Source of the DNA: Falsochrobactrum ovis
Lineage (GTDB): Bacteria; Pseudomonadota; Alphaproteobacteria; Rhizobiales; Rhizobiaceae
Reading direction: 5' to 3'
DNA: 64,000 bases
Assembly: GCF_003259955.1 (NCBI RefSeq)
Contig: NZ_QLMK01000002.1
Span: 289,137-353,136 of the forward strand
Shown: piece by piece, positions 9,848 to 19,377 of the stretch
How positions within the stretch are numbered: position 1 is the stretch's first letter
Layout of the letters: the number at the start of each line of letters is the position of its first letter
Program-made: the position numbers and the translations under genes
The notes under the pieces: model-generated
Databases searched by the model: none
Told to the model about the DNA's origin: nothing
Seen by the model: the letters and a program-made list of their open reading frames with translations, nothing else

Positions 9848-11188
9848 ATGGCGTCGGCTGCTGAACAGCTAGTTTCCAATTTAAATTTTTCAGCTTTTTC
9901 GAAAGCTGAAGAACTCAAGAAGCGTATCTGGTTCACACTGGGCGCATTGCTCGTTTATCGTTTTGGTACTTACATACCACTTCCAGGTATCAATCCAGAA
10001 GCGCTGGCGCAGGCATTTTCGCAGCACAGTCAAGGCGTGCTGGGGCTTTTTAATATGTTTGCCGGTGGTGCAGTTGGTCGTATGGCCATATTCGCGCTCG
10101 GCATTATGCCTTATATTTCCGCTTCCATTATTGTGCAGCTTATGACGTCGGTTGTTCCGACGCTTGAAGCTCTCAAAAAGGAAGGCGAATCTGGTCGCAA
10201 GATCATCAATCAATATACCCGCTACGGTACCGTTCTGCTCGCAATGGTTCAGGCCTATGCGATTTCGGTAGGGCTGCAATCGGGCACTGGAATCGTGTCC
10301 AATCCAGGGCCGTTCTTTATCATTTCATCGGTTATCACGCTTGTTGGCGGAACGATGTTCTTGATGTGGCTTGGTGAACAGATTACTGCACGCGGCATTG
10401 GTAACGGTATTTCACTGATAATTTTTGCCGGGATTGTAGCCAATCTCCCATCAGCTATTTCCGGTACATTAGAGCTGGGTCGAACAGGAGCATTATCGAC
10501 CGGGCTTATCCTGGGTGTGATCGTTTTGGCGATTGCATTGATCGGTATTATCGTATTTGTAGAACGTGCGCAGCGCCGTCTTCTGATCCAATATCCGAAG
10601 CGCCAGGTTGGCAATCGTATGTTCCAGGGCGATACTTCGCACCTTCCGCTCAAGCTGAACACAGCTGGTGTAATTCCGCCGATCTTCGCATCGTCGCTGT
10701 TGCTGCTGCCAGCAACGGTTGCCGGATTTGCCAATTCAGCTGAAATGCCTGGTTGGGCAACCACAATTCTGAATGCACTTGGCCATGGCCAGCCGCTTTA
10801 TATGCTGCTTTATGCTGCGTTGATTGCATTCTTCTGTTTTTTCTACACAGCCATTGTTTTCAATCCAAGAGACACTGCCGATCAGCTTAAAAAGCACTCA
10901 GGATTTATCCCAGGCATTCGTCCGGGAGAGCGCACGGCTGAATATATCGACTATGTTTTGACACGTATCACCGTGATCGGTGCCATCTACATCGTGCTTG
11001 TCTGTCTCCTGCCGGAGTTTTTGATTTCCGCGACCGGTGTGCCTTTCTATCTTGGCGGTACGTCGTTGTTGATTGTGGTCAGCGTGACATTGGATACGGT
11101 TGCGCAAGTTCAAGGACATCTTGTTGCTCATCAATATGAAGGGCTGATCAAGAAGTCCAAACTCAGAGGTGGGAAACGTAACAGATGA
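9848..11188 (+). CDS. secY: preprotein translocase subunit SecY
   Basis: SecY is the channel of the Sec translocase in the inner membrane, working with SecE, SecG and SecA. The 446-residue product starts [20 protein letters not shown] and shows about ten hydrophobic segments with LPLPGINP-like sequence (YIPLPGINP) in the first periplasmic region. I chose the ATG at 9848 because GGAG (9836-9839) precedes it; an upstream in-frame start would add residues foreign to the family. Its stop overlaps the adk start (ATGA). Confidence 0.97.
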   Translation: MASAAEQLVSNLNFSAFSKAEELKKRIWFTLGALLVYRFGTYIPLPGINPEALAQAFSQHSQGVLGLFNMFAGGAVGRMAIFALGIMPYISASIIVQLMTSVVPTLEALKKEGESGRKIINQYTRYGTVLLAMVQAYAISVGLQSGTGIVSNPGPFFIISSVITLVGGTMFLMWLGEQITARGIGNGISLIIFAGIVANLPSAISGTLELGRTGALSTGLILGVIVLAIALIGIIVFVERAQRRLLIQYPKRQVGNRMFQGDTSHLPLKLNTAGVIPPIFASSLLLLPATVAGFANSAEMPGWATTILNALGHGQPLYMLLYAALIAFFCFFYTAIVFNPRDTADQLKKHSGFIPGIRPGERTAEYIDYVLTRITVIGAIYIVLVCLLPEFLISATGVPFYLGGTSLLIVVSVTLDTVAQVQGHLVAHQYEGLIKKSKLRGGKRNR

Positions 11189-11769
11189 GATTGATACTTC
11201 TTGGGCCGCCCGGAGCAGGTAAGGGGACGCAGGCTGGACTTCTTACCAAGAAGCATGGAATACCACAGCTTTCGACTGGCGACATGCTGCGGGCAGCGGT
11301 CGCCGAACAAAGCGAAATAGGTAAGCGCGCAAAAGCCATCATGGATGCAGGGCAACTTGTTTCCGATGATGTGGTAAACCAGATTGTTTCAGAGCGTATT
11401 GATGCGCCTGATTGTGCGAATGGTTTTATCCTTGATGGCTATCCGCGTACTGTCCCGCAAGCAGAAGCTCTCGGTGCGATGCTTGCAGAAAAAGGTCTCA
11501 AACTTAACGCTGTGATTGAGCTTAAGGTTGATGAGAACGCATTGGTAAAGCGGATGGAAACGCGCGTAGCGGAAACGCTCGCTAATGGCGGGCAGGCTCG
11601 CTCAGACGATAATCCTGAGGCATTCCGTAAGCGTCTTATTGAATATCGGGAAAAGACTGCCCCGCTTTCAAGCTACTATGCTGGCACAGGTGAATTGCGG
11701 GTCATTAATGGTATGGCTCCGGTTCAAGATGTCGCCGCAGAGATTGAGAGAACGCTTATCCCAGCGTGA
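11185..11769 (+). CDS. adk: adenylate kinase
   Basis: Adenylate kinase interconverts ATP + AMP and 2 ADP in the cytoplasm. The 194-residue product begins [16 protein letters not shown] with the P-loop at residues 7-15, and contains the LDGYPRT motif. It is the short-LID form without a zinc-binding lid, consistent with Alphaproteobacteria. The four-base overlap with secY implies coupled translation. The position between secY and rpsM is typical of this class. Confidence 0.97.
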   Translation: MRLILLGPPGAGKGTQAGLLTKKHGIPQLSTGDMLRAAVAEQSEIGKRAKAIMDAGQLVSDDVVNQIVSERIDAPDCANGFILDGYPRTVPQAEALGAMLAEKGLKLNAVIELKVDENALVKRMETRVAETLANGGQARSDDNPEAFRKRLIEYREKTAPLSSYYAGTGELRVINGMAPVQDVAAEIERTLIPA

Positions 11770-11781
11770 TACAATCAGCTC

Positions 11782-11824
11782 ATCTTATAGGCAAATCAGC
11801 ATCAAGCTGGTTTGCCTATAAGAT
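11782..11824 (+). promoter_or_regulatory. composite hairpin between adk and rpsM
   Basis: ATCTTATAGGCAAA (11782-11795) and TTTGCCTATAAGAT (11811-11824) form a perfect 14-base stem. CAGC and GCTG extend it inside the loop. It begins 12 bases after the adk stop. No T-run follows, so it may be a 3' protective or processing structure rather than a classical terminator. The remaining 200 bases to rpsM probably hold a promoter or leader, but I see no clear consensus. Confidence 0.6.
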
Positions 11825-12037
11825 ATTAAAAGTCACTTTGTGGAAGCACGCATTTGGGTTTTGCGGGTTTACCTACAGTTAATAGTTGACTTTTTTCAAT
11901 GATTCCGTCAAAGACTGCGCCACTTCATCAGGTTTTGAATGGGCAGTGCTGGTGGAATACAATATGCCAGAACGGCTATTCATGCCGTCCGGGGAAAAAA
12001 CTCTGGATGGAGACAACATAACTCAAGGAGAAAAGAC

Positions 12038-12406
12038 GTGGCACGTATCGCTGGCGTCAACATCCCGACGAACAAGCGCGTCATCATTGCGCTTCAGTAC
12101 ATCCATGGGATTGGACCTAAATTTGCCCGTGAAATCGTAACGAAGGTCGGCATCGCTGACGATCGTCGCGTAAATCAGCTTACCGATGCTGAAGTTCTTC
12201 AGATTCGTGAAGCCATTGATGCTGAATATCAGGTCGAAGGTGATCTTCGTCGTGAAGTATCGATGAATATTAAGCGTTTGATGGATCTGGGTTGCTATCG
12301 CGGTCTGCGTCACCGCCGTTCGCTGCCAGTTCGTGGTCAGCGTACGCATACCAATGCTCGCACCCGTAAGGGTCCCGCAAAGGCGATTGCAGGTAAGAAG
12401 AAATAA
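12038..12406 (+). CDS. rpsM: 30S ribosomal protein S13
   Basis: S13 sits in the 30S head and contacts the P-site tRNA and L5. The 122-residue product begins [20 protein letters not shown] after a GTG start at 12038 and ends with the basic tail [25 protein letters not shown] (12025-12030) fixes this start; the longer frame upstream is not family sequence. It opens the alpha operon block with rpsK, rpoA and rplQ. Confidence 0.97.
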   Translation: MARIAGVNIPTNKRVIIALQYIHGIGPKFAREIVTKVGIADDRRVNQLTDAEVLQIREAIDAEYQVEGDLRREVSMNIKRLMDLGCYRGLRHRRSLPVRGQRTHTNARTRKGPAKAIAGKKK

Positions 12407-12443
12407 TTTCTATCAGGTCCAGCCAGTTTTGGTTGGGTTTGTG

Positions 12444-12467
12444 ACTGGTCCTTTTCAAAGGGCCGGT
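12444..12467 (+). promoter_or_regulatory. hairpin between rpsM and rpsK
   Basis: ACTGGTCC (12444-12451) pairs with GGGCCGGT (12460-12467), with TTT and AAA extending the stem into the loop. Two of the eight pairs are U-G in + strand RNA and would be A-C mismatches in the opposite strand. The structure is therefore likely to act in the transcript. There is no T-run. Confidence 0.5.
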
Positions 12468-12516
12468 GTAGCCGCTGGAATTACGGCGGTGTAGAGATCG
12501 ATTTGAAAGGACTGAC

Positions 12517-12906
12517 ATGGCCAAGGAAGCCACACGCGTTCGCCGTCGCGAACGTAAAAATATTTCATCGGGCGTAGCCCATGTAAATTCGACATTTAAC
12601 AACACCATGATCACCATTTCAGATGCGCAGGGCAATGCGATTGCCTGGTCGTCTGCGGGTGCTCAGGGTTTTAAAGGTTCGCGTAAGTCGACCCCGTTCG
12701 CTGCACAGATCGCTGCTGAAGATTGCGCCAAGAAGGCTCAAGAACATGGCATGCGCTCCCTCGAAGTCGAGGTTTGCGGACCGGGCTCTGGCCGCGAATC
12801 TGCGTTGCGTGCTCTGCAGGCTGCAGGCTTTGTTATTACGTCTATCCGTGATGTGACGCCGATTCCGCACAATGGTTGCCGTCCGCGCAAAAAGCGCCGG
12901 GTCTGA
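12517..12906 (+). CDS. rpsK: 30S ribosomal protein S11
   Basis: S11 is a platform protein of the 30S subunit. The 129-residue product contains [22 protein letters not shown] and the C-terminal signature [19 protein letters not shown]. The AAAGGACTGAC stretch before the ATG supplies the ribosome-binding site. A hairpin lies on each side, in the gaps to rpsM and rpoA. Confidence 0.98.
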   Translation: MAKEATRVRRRERKNISSGVAHVNSTFNNTMITISDAQGNAIAWSSAGAQGFKGSRKSTPFAAQIAAEDCAKKAQEHGMRSLEVEVCGPGSGRESALRALQAAGFVITSIRDVTPIPHNGCRPRKKRRV

Positions 12907-12926
12907 TTTTCATTCGCATATCGTAT

Positions 12927-12951
12927 GAGCCTCGGAATGCTTCCGGGGCTC
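12927..12951 (+). promoter_or_regulatory. hairpin between rpsK and rpoA
   Basis: GAGCCTCGGAA (12927-12937) and TTCCGGGGCTC (12941-12951) form an eleven-pair stem around a TGC loop, with one U-G pair in + strand RNA. It starts 20 bases after the rpsK stop and lacks a T-run. It could lower read-through into rpoA or mark a processing site. The role is inferred. Confidence 0.5.
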
Positions 12952-13016
12952 CTCTACGGTTTCTTCACTAGATCGCTACGATTGGATGGTGGCGACGGTT
13001 GAAAGAGGAAATCCAA

Positions 13017-14030
13017 ATGATCCAGAAAAACTGGCAAGAATTAATCAAGCCAAACAAAGTCGAATTCAGTACTCGCGGTTCCGGTAATGAGGTTAGCATT
13101 GTTGCTGAGCCTTTGGAGCGCGGTTATGGTTTGACGCTTGGCAATGCTTTGCGCCGTGTGCTGCTCTCCTCCCTGCGGGGCGCTGCGGTAACCGCAATTC
13201 AGATTGACGGCGTATTGCACGAGTTCTCGTCGATTCCGGGTGTTCGGGAAGATGTCACCGACATCGTTCTGAACGTCAAGGAAATCGCGATCCGTATGGA
13301 AGGCGAAGGCCCCAAGCGCATGGTTGTCCGTAAGGAAGGCCCTGGCGTGGTAACGGCTGGTGATATTCAGACCGTGGGCGATGTTGAAGTGCTCAATCCA
13401 GAGCATGTCATTTGCACTTTGGACGAAGGCGCTGAGATCCGTATGGAACTGACCGTTAATAACGGTAAAGGTTATGTACCGGCTGATCGCAATCGCGCGG
13501 AAGACGCGCCTATTGGGCTCATTCCGATCGATAGTCTTTATTCTCCGGTGCGCAAAGTCTCTTACAAGATCGAGAACACCCGTGAAGGGCAGGTTCTTGA
13601 CTATGATAAGCTGACGCTAAACGTCGAGACCAATGGTTCTGTTTCCGGTGAGGACGCTGTTGCTTTTGCGGCACGTATTCTCCAGGACCAGCTAGCCATC
13701 TTTGTCAACTTCGAAGAACCAGAGAAAGAGGCTCAGGAAGAGCAGGTTGCTGAACTTGCCTTCAACCCGGCTCTACTTAAGAAGGTTGACGAACTCGAAC
13801 TATCAGTTCGTTCGGCCAACTGCCTGAAGAATGACAATATCGTCTATATCGGCGATCTAATCCAGAAAACGGAAGCCGAGATGCTGCGGACTCCGAATTT
13901 CGGCCGCAAGTCGCTTAACGAGATCAAAGAAGTTCTCGCGTCGATGGGTCTCCATCTTGGTATGGAAATTCCAGCCTGGCCGCCGGAAAACATTGAAGAA
14001 CTCGCAAAGCGTTACGAAGACCAATATTAA
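13017..14030 (+). CDS. rpoA: DNA-directed RNA polymerase subunit alpha
   Basis: The alpha subunit dimerises to scaffold RNA polymerase assembly, and its C-terminal domain contacts UP elements and activators. The 337-residue product starts [17 protein letters not shown]. The N-terminal domain covers roughly residues 1-235. The C-terminal domain near 255-320 retains the DNA-contacting [11 protein letters not shown] and [18 protein letters not shown] motifs. The ATG at 13017 follows AGAGGAAATCCAA, whereas the upstream in-frame TTG at 12999 would add non-family residues. Confidence 0.98.
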   Translation: MIQKNWQELIKPNKVEFSTRGSGNEVSIVAEPLERGYGLTLGNALRRVLLSSLRGAAVTAIQIDGVLHEFSSIPGVREDVTDIVLNVKEIAIRMEGEGPKRMVVRKEGPGVVTAGDIQTVGDVEVLNPEHVICTLDEGAEIRMELTVNNGKGYVPADRNRAEDAPIGLIPIDSLYSPVRKVSYKIENTREGQVLDYDKLTLNVETNGSVSGEDAVAFAARILQDQLAIFVNFEEPEKEAQEEQVAELAFNPALLKKVDELELSVRSANCLKNDNIVYIGDLIQKTEAEMLRTPNFGRKSLNEIKEVLASMGLHLGMEIPAWPPENIEELAKRYEDQY

Positions 14031-14072
14031 TATCGGCAAATCCGGTAAGATACGAATTAAAGGAGAAGGCTC

Positions 14073-14501
14073 ATGCGCCACGGTAACGCACACCGTAAGC
14101 TGAACCGCACTGCCTCGCACCGCAAGGCGATGTTTGCCAATATGGCGGCTTCGCTCATCGAACACGAGCAGATTGTTACTACGCTTCCAAAGGCGAAAGA
14201 AATTCGTCCGATCGTTGAAAAGCTTGTTACACTTGGCAAGCGCGGCGATCTGCACGCACGTCGTCAGGCCATTTCAGCAGTGCGCGATCCAAAGATCGTT
14301 GCTAAGCTGTTTGACACGATCGCAACGCGTTATGCTACGCGTAATGGCGGTTACCTTCGTATTATGAAGGCTGGCTTCCGTACGGGTGACAACGCTCCGA
14401 TGGCTGTTGTCGAGTTCGTTGAGCGCGATGTCGACGCCAAGGGGAAAGCTGATCGCGAACGTGTAGAAGCGGAACAGGCGGCGGAAGCTAACGCAGCATA
14501 A
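14073..14501 (+). CDS. rplQ: 50S ribosomal protein L17
   Basis: L17 surrounds the tunnel exit. The 142-residue product starts [21 protein letters not shown] and has a C-terminal acidic and alanine-rich extension ([14 protein letters not shown]) beyond the core. AAAGGAGAAGG precedes the ATG. It is the last ribosomal gene of the cluster and is followed directly by a terminator. Confidence 0.98.
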   Translation: MRHGNAHRKLNRTASHRKAMFANMAASLIEHEQIVTTLPKAKEIRPIVEKLVTLGKRGDLHARRQAISAVRDPKIVAKLFDTIATRYATRNGGYLRIMKAGFRTGDNAPMAVVEFVERDVDAKGKADRERVEAEQAAEANAA

Positions 14502-14519
14502 TTTTCGCTTTTATATTTT

Positions 14520-14550
14520 AAAAAGGGTCGCTTCGGCGGCCCTTTTTATT
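14520..14550 (+). terminator. rho-independent terminator after rplQ
   Basis: AAAAGGGTCGC, a TTCG loop and GCGGCCCTTTTT form a stable stem with one U-G pair, followed by a T-run. It lies about 20 bases after the rplQ stop and closes the ribosomal supercluster. The following 200 bases up to the HtrA gene contain no convincing gene. Confidence 0.9.
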
Positions 14551-14768
14551 TGGTCTTGTCCTAAGTTGAAATTTACATAATAGCTGCCACAAATTCGGCT
14601 GATAAGGATTGGCAAATCAATTGATCCTTTCATTGGCAGACTGATAGGCAGAAGTGAGATAGATGTTATCTCTTGGCCAAGAGATTTTGGCCGGATGGAT
14701 AATTTAAGGTGTCTGTTTAAGAGCCGAGACCGGGACTAATATTGATTAATTGTGAACGGAGTGTGCGG

Positions 14769-16199
14769 ATGAATTGGCGTAGTGTTTGGATTGCTACACT
14801 GGTTTTCGGAGCGCTGAGCCTGGCGGCTCTAGGCGCTAGAGCACAAAATCAGCCGAATGACCTGCCGACAACTAAAGAAATTCCGCTTAGTCGAGCTCAG
14901 ATTCAGCAATCATTTTCGCCGCTTGTTAAAGCTACGGCTCCCGCGGTGGTGAATGTTTACGCCGCACGGCAGGTGCAGGTGCGTCCGCCTTTTGCTGGCG
15001 ATCCATTCTTTGAGCAATTTTTTGGAAATCGGTTTGGAACTCCGAGATCACGGGTTGAGCAATCGTTAGGCTCGGGCGTAATCGTTGATGCATCGGGAAT
15101 TGTGGTCACCAATAATCATGTCATTAAAGATGCTGACGAGATCAAAATCGCTCTTGCCGATGGCAGGCAGTTTGATAGTGAAGTTTTATTGCGGGATGAA
15201 ACGACGGATCTTGCCATCCTGAAAATCGATGCGAAGGAAAAATTCCCCGTGGTTCCGCTAGGAGAATCCGATGAAGTCGAGGTCGGGGATCTAGTTCTGG
15301 CGATTGGCAACCCTTTTGGCGTGGGGCAAACAGTGACCAGCGGGATTGTGTCCGCTCAAGCGCGAACACAGGTTGGTGTATCGGACTTTGATTTTTTTAT
15401 TCAGACAGATGCTGCGATTAATCCAGGCAATTCCGGCGGCGGATTGATTGATATGCGCGGTCAACTCATCGGGATTAATACGGCCATTTTTTCGCGTTCC
15501 GGCGGGTCGGTGGGAATCGGCTTTGCAATTCCTTCAAATATGGTTCGAGCGGTCGTTAATGCTGCGTTGAGCGGCAGTAGCAGTTTCAAGCGTCCGTATA
15601 TTGGCGCAACTTTCCAGAATATCACTCCTGATGTTGCCGAAAGTCTCGGCATGGATAAATCCTTTGGTGTCTTGGCAACAGCCATCGCCAAGGACGGACC
15701 GGCCGCGAAGGCAGGACTGAAGGTCGGAGATGTTATTTTATCAGTGCAAGGGGTTCGGGTGGATAATCTTGATGTGCTGGGTTATCGGCTGTCTACCGCG
15801 GGTATTGGCCAGACGGTCTCATTGAGAATTATGCGTAACGGAAAGCAGCGGGATATTTCTATCTTGCTGGCAAAAGAGCCAGAAGCCAAACCCGAACAGC
15901 GGCTTTTGATTAAGGGAGACAATCCATTTGCCGGTGCTACTGTTGAAGAAATTACACCGGCATTGATTTCGCACATGCGGATGAGGGCAAATCTGCGTGG
16001 GGTTATGGTTGTCGATATTGTGGCCGGCTCGCCGGCGGCGCGTATGGGATTGCGACCGGGGGATATTGTGCGCGGCATTAATGCAAATCCCATCCGCAAT
16101 ATTGCAGAACTTAGCGCTGCTCTGGATGCAGGTCGGGGCTTTGCGTGGCGTTTAGAGGTAGAGCGTAATGGCGCGTTGATCCGCCAATTTGTTCGATAG
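14769..16199 (+). CDS. Do/HtrA-family periplasmic serine protease with two PDZ domains
   Basis: This is a DegP/DegQ-type protease that degrades or chaperones misfolded envelope proteins. The 476-residue product has a signal peptide (about residues 1-25, hydrophobic core then ALGARAQ). Its trypsin-like domain carries the triad His117 (NNHV), Asp147 (TTDLA) and Ser222 (GNSGGG), and two PDZ domains lie in about 280-470. The ATG at 14769 is preceded by ACGGAG. It is a single gene between the ribosomal terminator and rarA. Which DegP paralogue it corresponds to cannot be settled here. Confidence 0.93.
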   Translation: MNWRSVWIATLVFGALSLAALGARAQNQPNDLPTTKEIPLSRAQIQQSFSPLVKATAPAVVNVYAARQVQVRPPFAGDPFFEQFFGNRFGTPRSRVEQSLGSGVIVDASGIVVTNNHVIKDADEIKIALADGRQFDSEVLLRDETTDLAILKIDAKEKFPVVPLGESDEVEVGDLVLAIGNPFGVGQTVTSGIVSAQARTQVGVSDFDFFIQTDAAINPGNSGGGLIDMRGQLIGINTAIFSRSGGSVGIGFAIPSNMVRAVVNAALSGSSSFKRPYIGATFQNITPDVAESLGMDKSFGVLATAIAKDGPAAKAGLKVGDVILSVQGVRVDNLDVLGYRLSTAGIGQTVSLRIMRNGKQRDISILLAKEPEAKPEQRLLIKGDNPFAGATVEEITPALISHMRMRANLRGVMVVDIVAGSPAARMGLRPGDIVRGINANPIRNIAELSAALDAGRGFAWRLEVERNGALIRQFVR

Positions 16200-16304
16200 G
16201 ATCGTTAGGTCACGTAAAAGAGGATTTCGCGAAATAGGGCGACTGTTGCAAGTCCGGCGATGCAGGGCTATGCCAAACATTACACCTGATTATTGAGCAA
16301 ACGG

Positions 16305-17621
16305 ATGAGTGATCTTTTTTCAACCACAGCAGATGGCAGAGCCGACCATAATAGGCCGCTAGCGGATCGGCTGCGGCCGCGGAAATTATCAGATGTCACC
16401 GGTCAGCTGCATTTGACCGGTCCTGAAGGCGTATTGACGCGCATGATTGCCTCCCGCTCTCTGGGTTCGATGGTTTTCTGGGGACCGCCGGGAACGGGCA
16501 AAACGACGGTGGCCCGTCTGTTAGCTGGTGAAACTGATCTTGCTTTCGAGCAGATTTCGGCAATTTTTTCAGGGGTGGCTGATTTAAAGAAAGTTTTTGA
16601 AGCTGCACGAGCGCGCCGAATGTCCGGTCGGCAAACATTGTTGTTTGTGGACGAAATTCACCGCTTTAACCGTGCGCAGCAGGATTCTTTTTTACCGGTC
16701 ATGGAAGATGGCACGGTTATTCTCATCGGTGCCACTACGGAAAATCCATCTTTCGAGCTAAATGCGGCACTTTTATCGCGGGCGAGGGTGCTGACATTTC
16801 TTCCGCATGATGAGGAAAGTATCGCAACGCTTCTGGCACGAGCGGAGGACCAAGAAGGTCGGCAACTGCCATTGGACGAGGAAGCACGGTCAAGCCTTGT
16901 TCGAATGGCAGATGGCGATGGCCGAGCTGCTTTGACGCTTGCCGAGGAGGTGTGGCGTGCTGCAAGGCAGGACGAGACGTTTACCGCGGAAAAACTGCAA
17001 GATATCGTCCAACGCCGTGCCCCAATCTATGATAAGGGACAGGATGGCCATTATAATCTGATTTCAGCGCTACATAAATCCGTACGCGGGTCAGACCCGG
17101 ATGCGGCACTTTATTATTTGAGTCGTATGTTGGATGCAGGTGAAGATCCGCTTTATCTCGGGCGCCGTTTAGTGCGGATGGCGGTGGAAGACATTGGGTT
17201 GGCTGATCCGCAGGCTCTTGTCGTCTGCAATGCTGCTAAGGACGCTTACGACTATTTGGGCTCGCCAGAAGGGGAGCTAGCGCTGGCTCAGGCTTGCGTC
17301 TATCTTGCTACCGCGCCTAAATCCAATGCCGTTTATATGGCCTATAAATCTGCGATGCGTTCGGCAAAAGAACATGGCTCTCTGCTGCCCCCTAAGCACA
17401 TTCTTAACGCGCCGACGAAACTAATGAAGAACGAAGGCTATGGTAGCGGGTATGCCTATGATCATGATCAGCCAGACGCATTTTCTGGCCAAGATTATTT
17501 CCCAGATTCTATGGGAAGGCAGGTCTATTACAATCCGCCAGAGCGTGGTTTTGAAAGAGAAATTCGTAAAAGACTCGATTACTGGTCACGTTTGAGGCAA
17601 GAACGCCAAAAACAACGTTGA
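16305..17621 (+). CDS. rarA: replication-associated recombination AAA+ ATPase RarA (MgsA)
   Basis: RarA is a clamp-loader-like AAA+ ATPase acting at stalled replication forks. The 438-residue product has Walker A GPPGTGKT at residues 60-67 and Walker B LFVDEIHRF near 113-121. A sensor motif GATTENPSF and the C-terminal tetramerisation region (KSNAVYMAYKSAM, LRNAPT-like LNAPTKLMK) follow. I start at ATG 16305 (MSDLFSTTAD) rather than the in-frame TTG at 16293. It lies 105 bases after the HtrA gene. Confidence 0.94.
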   Translation: MSDLFSTTADGRADHNRPLADRLRPRKLSDVTGQLHLTGPEGVLTRMIASRSLGSMVFWGPPGTGKTTVARLLAGETDLAFEQISAIFSGVADLKKVFEAARARRMSGRQTLLFVDEIHRFNRAQQDSFLPVMEDGTVILIGATTENPSFELNAALLSRARVLTFLPHDEESIATLLARAEDQEGRQLPLDEEARSSLVRMADGDGRAALTLAEEVWRAARQDETFTAEKLQDIVQRRAPIYDKGQDGHYNLISALHKSVRGSDPDAALYYLSRMLDAGEDPLYLGRRLVRMAVEDIGLADPQALVVCNAAKDAYDYLGSPEGELALAQACVYLATAPKSNAVYMAYKSAMRSAKEHGSLLPPKHILNAPTKLMKNEGYGSGYAYDHDQPDAFSGQDYFPDSMGRQVYYNPPERGFEREIRKRLDYWSRLRQERQKQR

Positions 17622-17766
17622 GTAATATCAATCGACAGAGCACTGTTTTTCTTCTTTTTCTTATCATTGATTCAGCTTTAGTCTCGTGTAGCGACTGAGT
17701 ACAGGCAAATTTAACTTCTCGTTCACCTTTAGAATTTATCAATAATTCTGAACGAAGAGGTTTTCT

Positions 17767-18351
17767 ATGATGCGCGTTTTGTTTCTCGTCGCGCTTGTCA
17801 TTCTCGGGGGGTGTGCGACGGCTCCCCGACAAACGACCAATGTTTGTGCGGTCTTTGATCAACGTGACGGATGGATAAATAACTGGCAGTCGGCGGCTTC
17901 GCGCGCTTCCCGCGAATTTGGGGTTCCTGTGCATATTTTGATGGCCACAATATATACAGAGTCTGGCTTTCGACCTTATGCAAAACCTCCGCGTACCAAG
18001 CTTTTGGGCTTTATCCCGTGGAAGAGGCAATCAAGCGCTTATGGTTATTCCCAGGCTCTTGATGGAACATGGGCTCAGTATAAGCGGGAAACCGGGCGCT
18101 GGACTGCATCACGTAGCAATTTTTCCGACGCGGTTCATTTTATCGGTTGGTATCACCATCAAAGCCATCGGAAAAATGGTATAAGCCGGAACGATCCCTA
18201 TCATCTCTATCTGGCTTATTATGCAGGCCATGCCGGATATGCTCGGGGAAGCTGGCGTAATAATTCCACCGCGCTGAAAGGGGCTCGAAGAGCCCAAACC
18301 ATGGCAAATCGATATGCTGCGCAATTGCGCTCATGTAATCGGGCTAGATAA
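17767..18351 (+). CDS. lytic transglycosylase-like lipoprotein
   Basis: The 194-residue product has a lipoprotein signal peptide (VILGGC, Cys16). This is followed by an SLT-type lysozyme-like domain with the catalytic-Glu context MATIYTESGFRP (Glu65), YGYSQALDGTWAQYK and a Tyr-rich tail (LYLAYYAGHAGYARGSW). This matches peptidoglycan lytic transglycosylases of the SLT superfamily, acting in the periplasm. An ATGATG pair makes the exact start ambiguous by one codon. Function beyond cell-wall cleavage is not evident. Confidence 0.85.
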   Translation: MMRVLFLVALVILGGCATAPRQTTNVCAVFDQRDGWINNWQSAASRASREFGVPVHILMATIYTESGFRPYAKPPRTKLLGFIPWKRQSSAYGYSQALDGTWAQYKRETGRWTASRSNFSDAVHFIGWYHHQSHRKNGISRNDPYHLYLAYYAGHAGYARGSWRNNSTALKGARRAQTMANRYAAQLRSCNRAR

Positions 18352-18436
18352 AATAGTAGGAATCGCCGTAAAGACGCCATCTGGCTATTATTAAGGTAAT
18401 TCCGCGTCGAATCGCAAATTTAAGGATGATCGTTTA

Positions 18437-19099
18437 ATGCTGAAGAAAATCGGGGTGTTTTTAGTCGGTGCAACGTTTTTAGCGGGTTGTACTACCGATC
18501 CTTATACGGGCGAGCAAAAAGTATCGAATACTGCGGGTGGTGCTGCCATTGGTGCGGCCGTAGGCGCTTTGGGTGGCTTGATGGTGGGTGGGTCCAGCCG
18601 TGCGCAGCGTAACGCAGTTCTGATTGGTGCCGGTATTGGCGCGCTCGGTGGCGGTGCAATCGGAAGTTACATGGATCGTCAGGAAGCAGAACTCCGTGCA
18701 CAGTTGCAAGGAACTGGCGTTTCCGTAACCCGTAATGGTGATCATATTATTCTTAATATGCCATCAAATATCACTTTTGATACCGATCAGGATCAAGTGA
18801 AAAGTCAATTTTATCCGACTTTGAATTCCGTTGCAATCGTATTGAGAAAGTTTAATAAAACGCTTGTCGACGTTTACGGCTTTACCGATTCCACGGGTAG
18901 CGCCAGCTATAATCAGGGCCTGTCGCAACGACGCGCAGCATCGGTTGCAAGCTATCTGGGTTCTCAAGGCATTGATCCGCGGCGATTTGAGATTGTTGGT
19001 TTTGGTGCAAGCCAGCCCATCGCTTCCAATGATACGCCGGAAGGCCGCGCACAGAACAGGCGTGTAGAAATACAAATATCGCCTTTGCGCGGTGCTTAA
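18437..19099 (+). CDS. OmpA-family lipoprotein with glycine-zipper region
   Basis: The 220-residue product is a predicted outer-membrane lipoprotein (FLAGC, Cys18). Its glycine-zipper segment is at about residues 33-77 (GGAAIGAAVGALGGLMVGG and a second copy), and its C-terminal OmpA-like peptidoglycan-binding domain is at about 105-215 (ITFDTDQ, YGFTDSTGS, GFGASQPIASNDTPEGRAQNRRVEI). This is the YiaD-like arrangement. It probably ties the outer membrane to peptidoglycan. A terminator follows 28 bases downstream. Confidence 0.92.
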   Translation: MLKKIGVFLVGATFLAGCTTDPYTGEQKVSNTAGGAAIGAAVGALGGLMVGGSSRAQRNAVLIGAGIGALGGGAIGSYMDRQEAELRAQLQGTGVSVTRNGDHIILNMPSNITFDTDQDQVKSQFYPTLNSVAIVLRKFNKTLVDVYGFTDSTGSASYNQGLSQRRAASVASYLGSQGIDPRRFEIVGFGASQPIASNDTPEGRAQNRRVEIQISPLRGA

Positions 19100-19127
19100 T
19101 TAGTCATCAAAAATATGTGCAGTTTCA

Positions 19128-19156
19128 GGCAGCCTCTCGTAAGAGGCTGCCTTTTA
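19128..19156 (+). terminator. rho-independent terminator after the OmpA-family gene
   Basis: GGCAGCCTCT (19128-19137) pairs with AGAGGCTGCC (19142-19151) around CGTA, followed by TTTT. It separates this gene from the recA promoter region. Confidence 0.9.
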
Positions 19157-19237
19157 ATTTGCCGCGAATCGGGCACGATATTGCATGCCGTTAATAATTA
19201 AACGTGGAAAAATATATTATTAAAAAGATTGAAAAAT

Positions 19238-19268
19238 TTGAACAATGTGCGAACAAAATTTGTATATT
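19238..19268 (+). promoter_or_regulatory. recA promoter with LexA-type SOS box
   Basis: GAAC-AATGTGC-GAAC (19240-19254) is an exact match to the alphaproteobacterial SOS box GAAC-N7-GAAC, the reverse complement of GTTC-N7-GTTC. It overlaps a plausible -35 element (TTGAAC, 19238-19243), with TGTATA (19261-19266) as the -10 at a 17-base spacing. LexA bound here would block RNA polymerase. The gap 19157-19377 holds no gene. Confidence 0.85.
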
Positions 19269-19377
19269 GAATTAAAACAATCACTTAGCGCTATTGCCAA
19301 AATGGAACAAAACAGATACATATAGATTATAAATAGGAGCTGGCCGGGCTTTTAGCGAGACAAAGGGATGGTATAAG

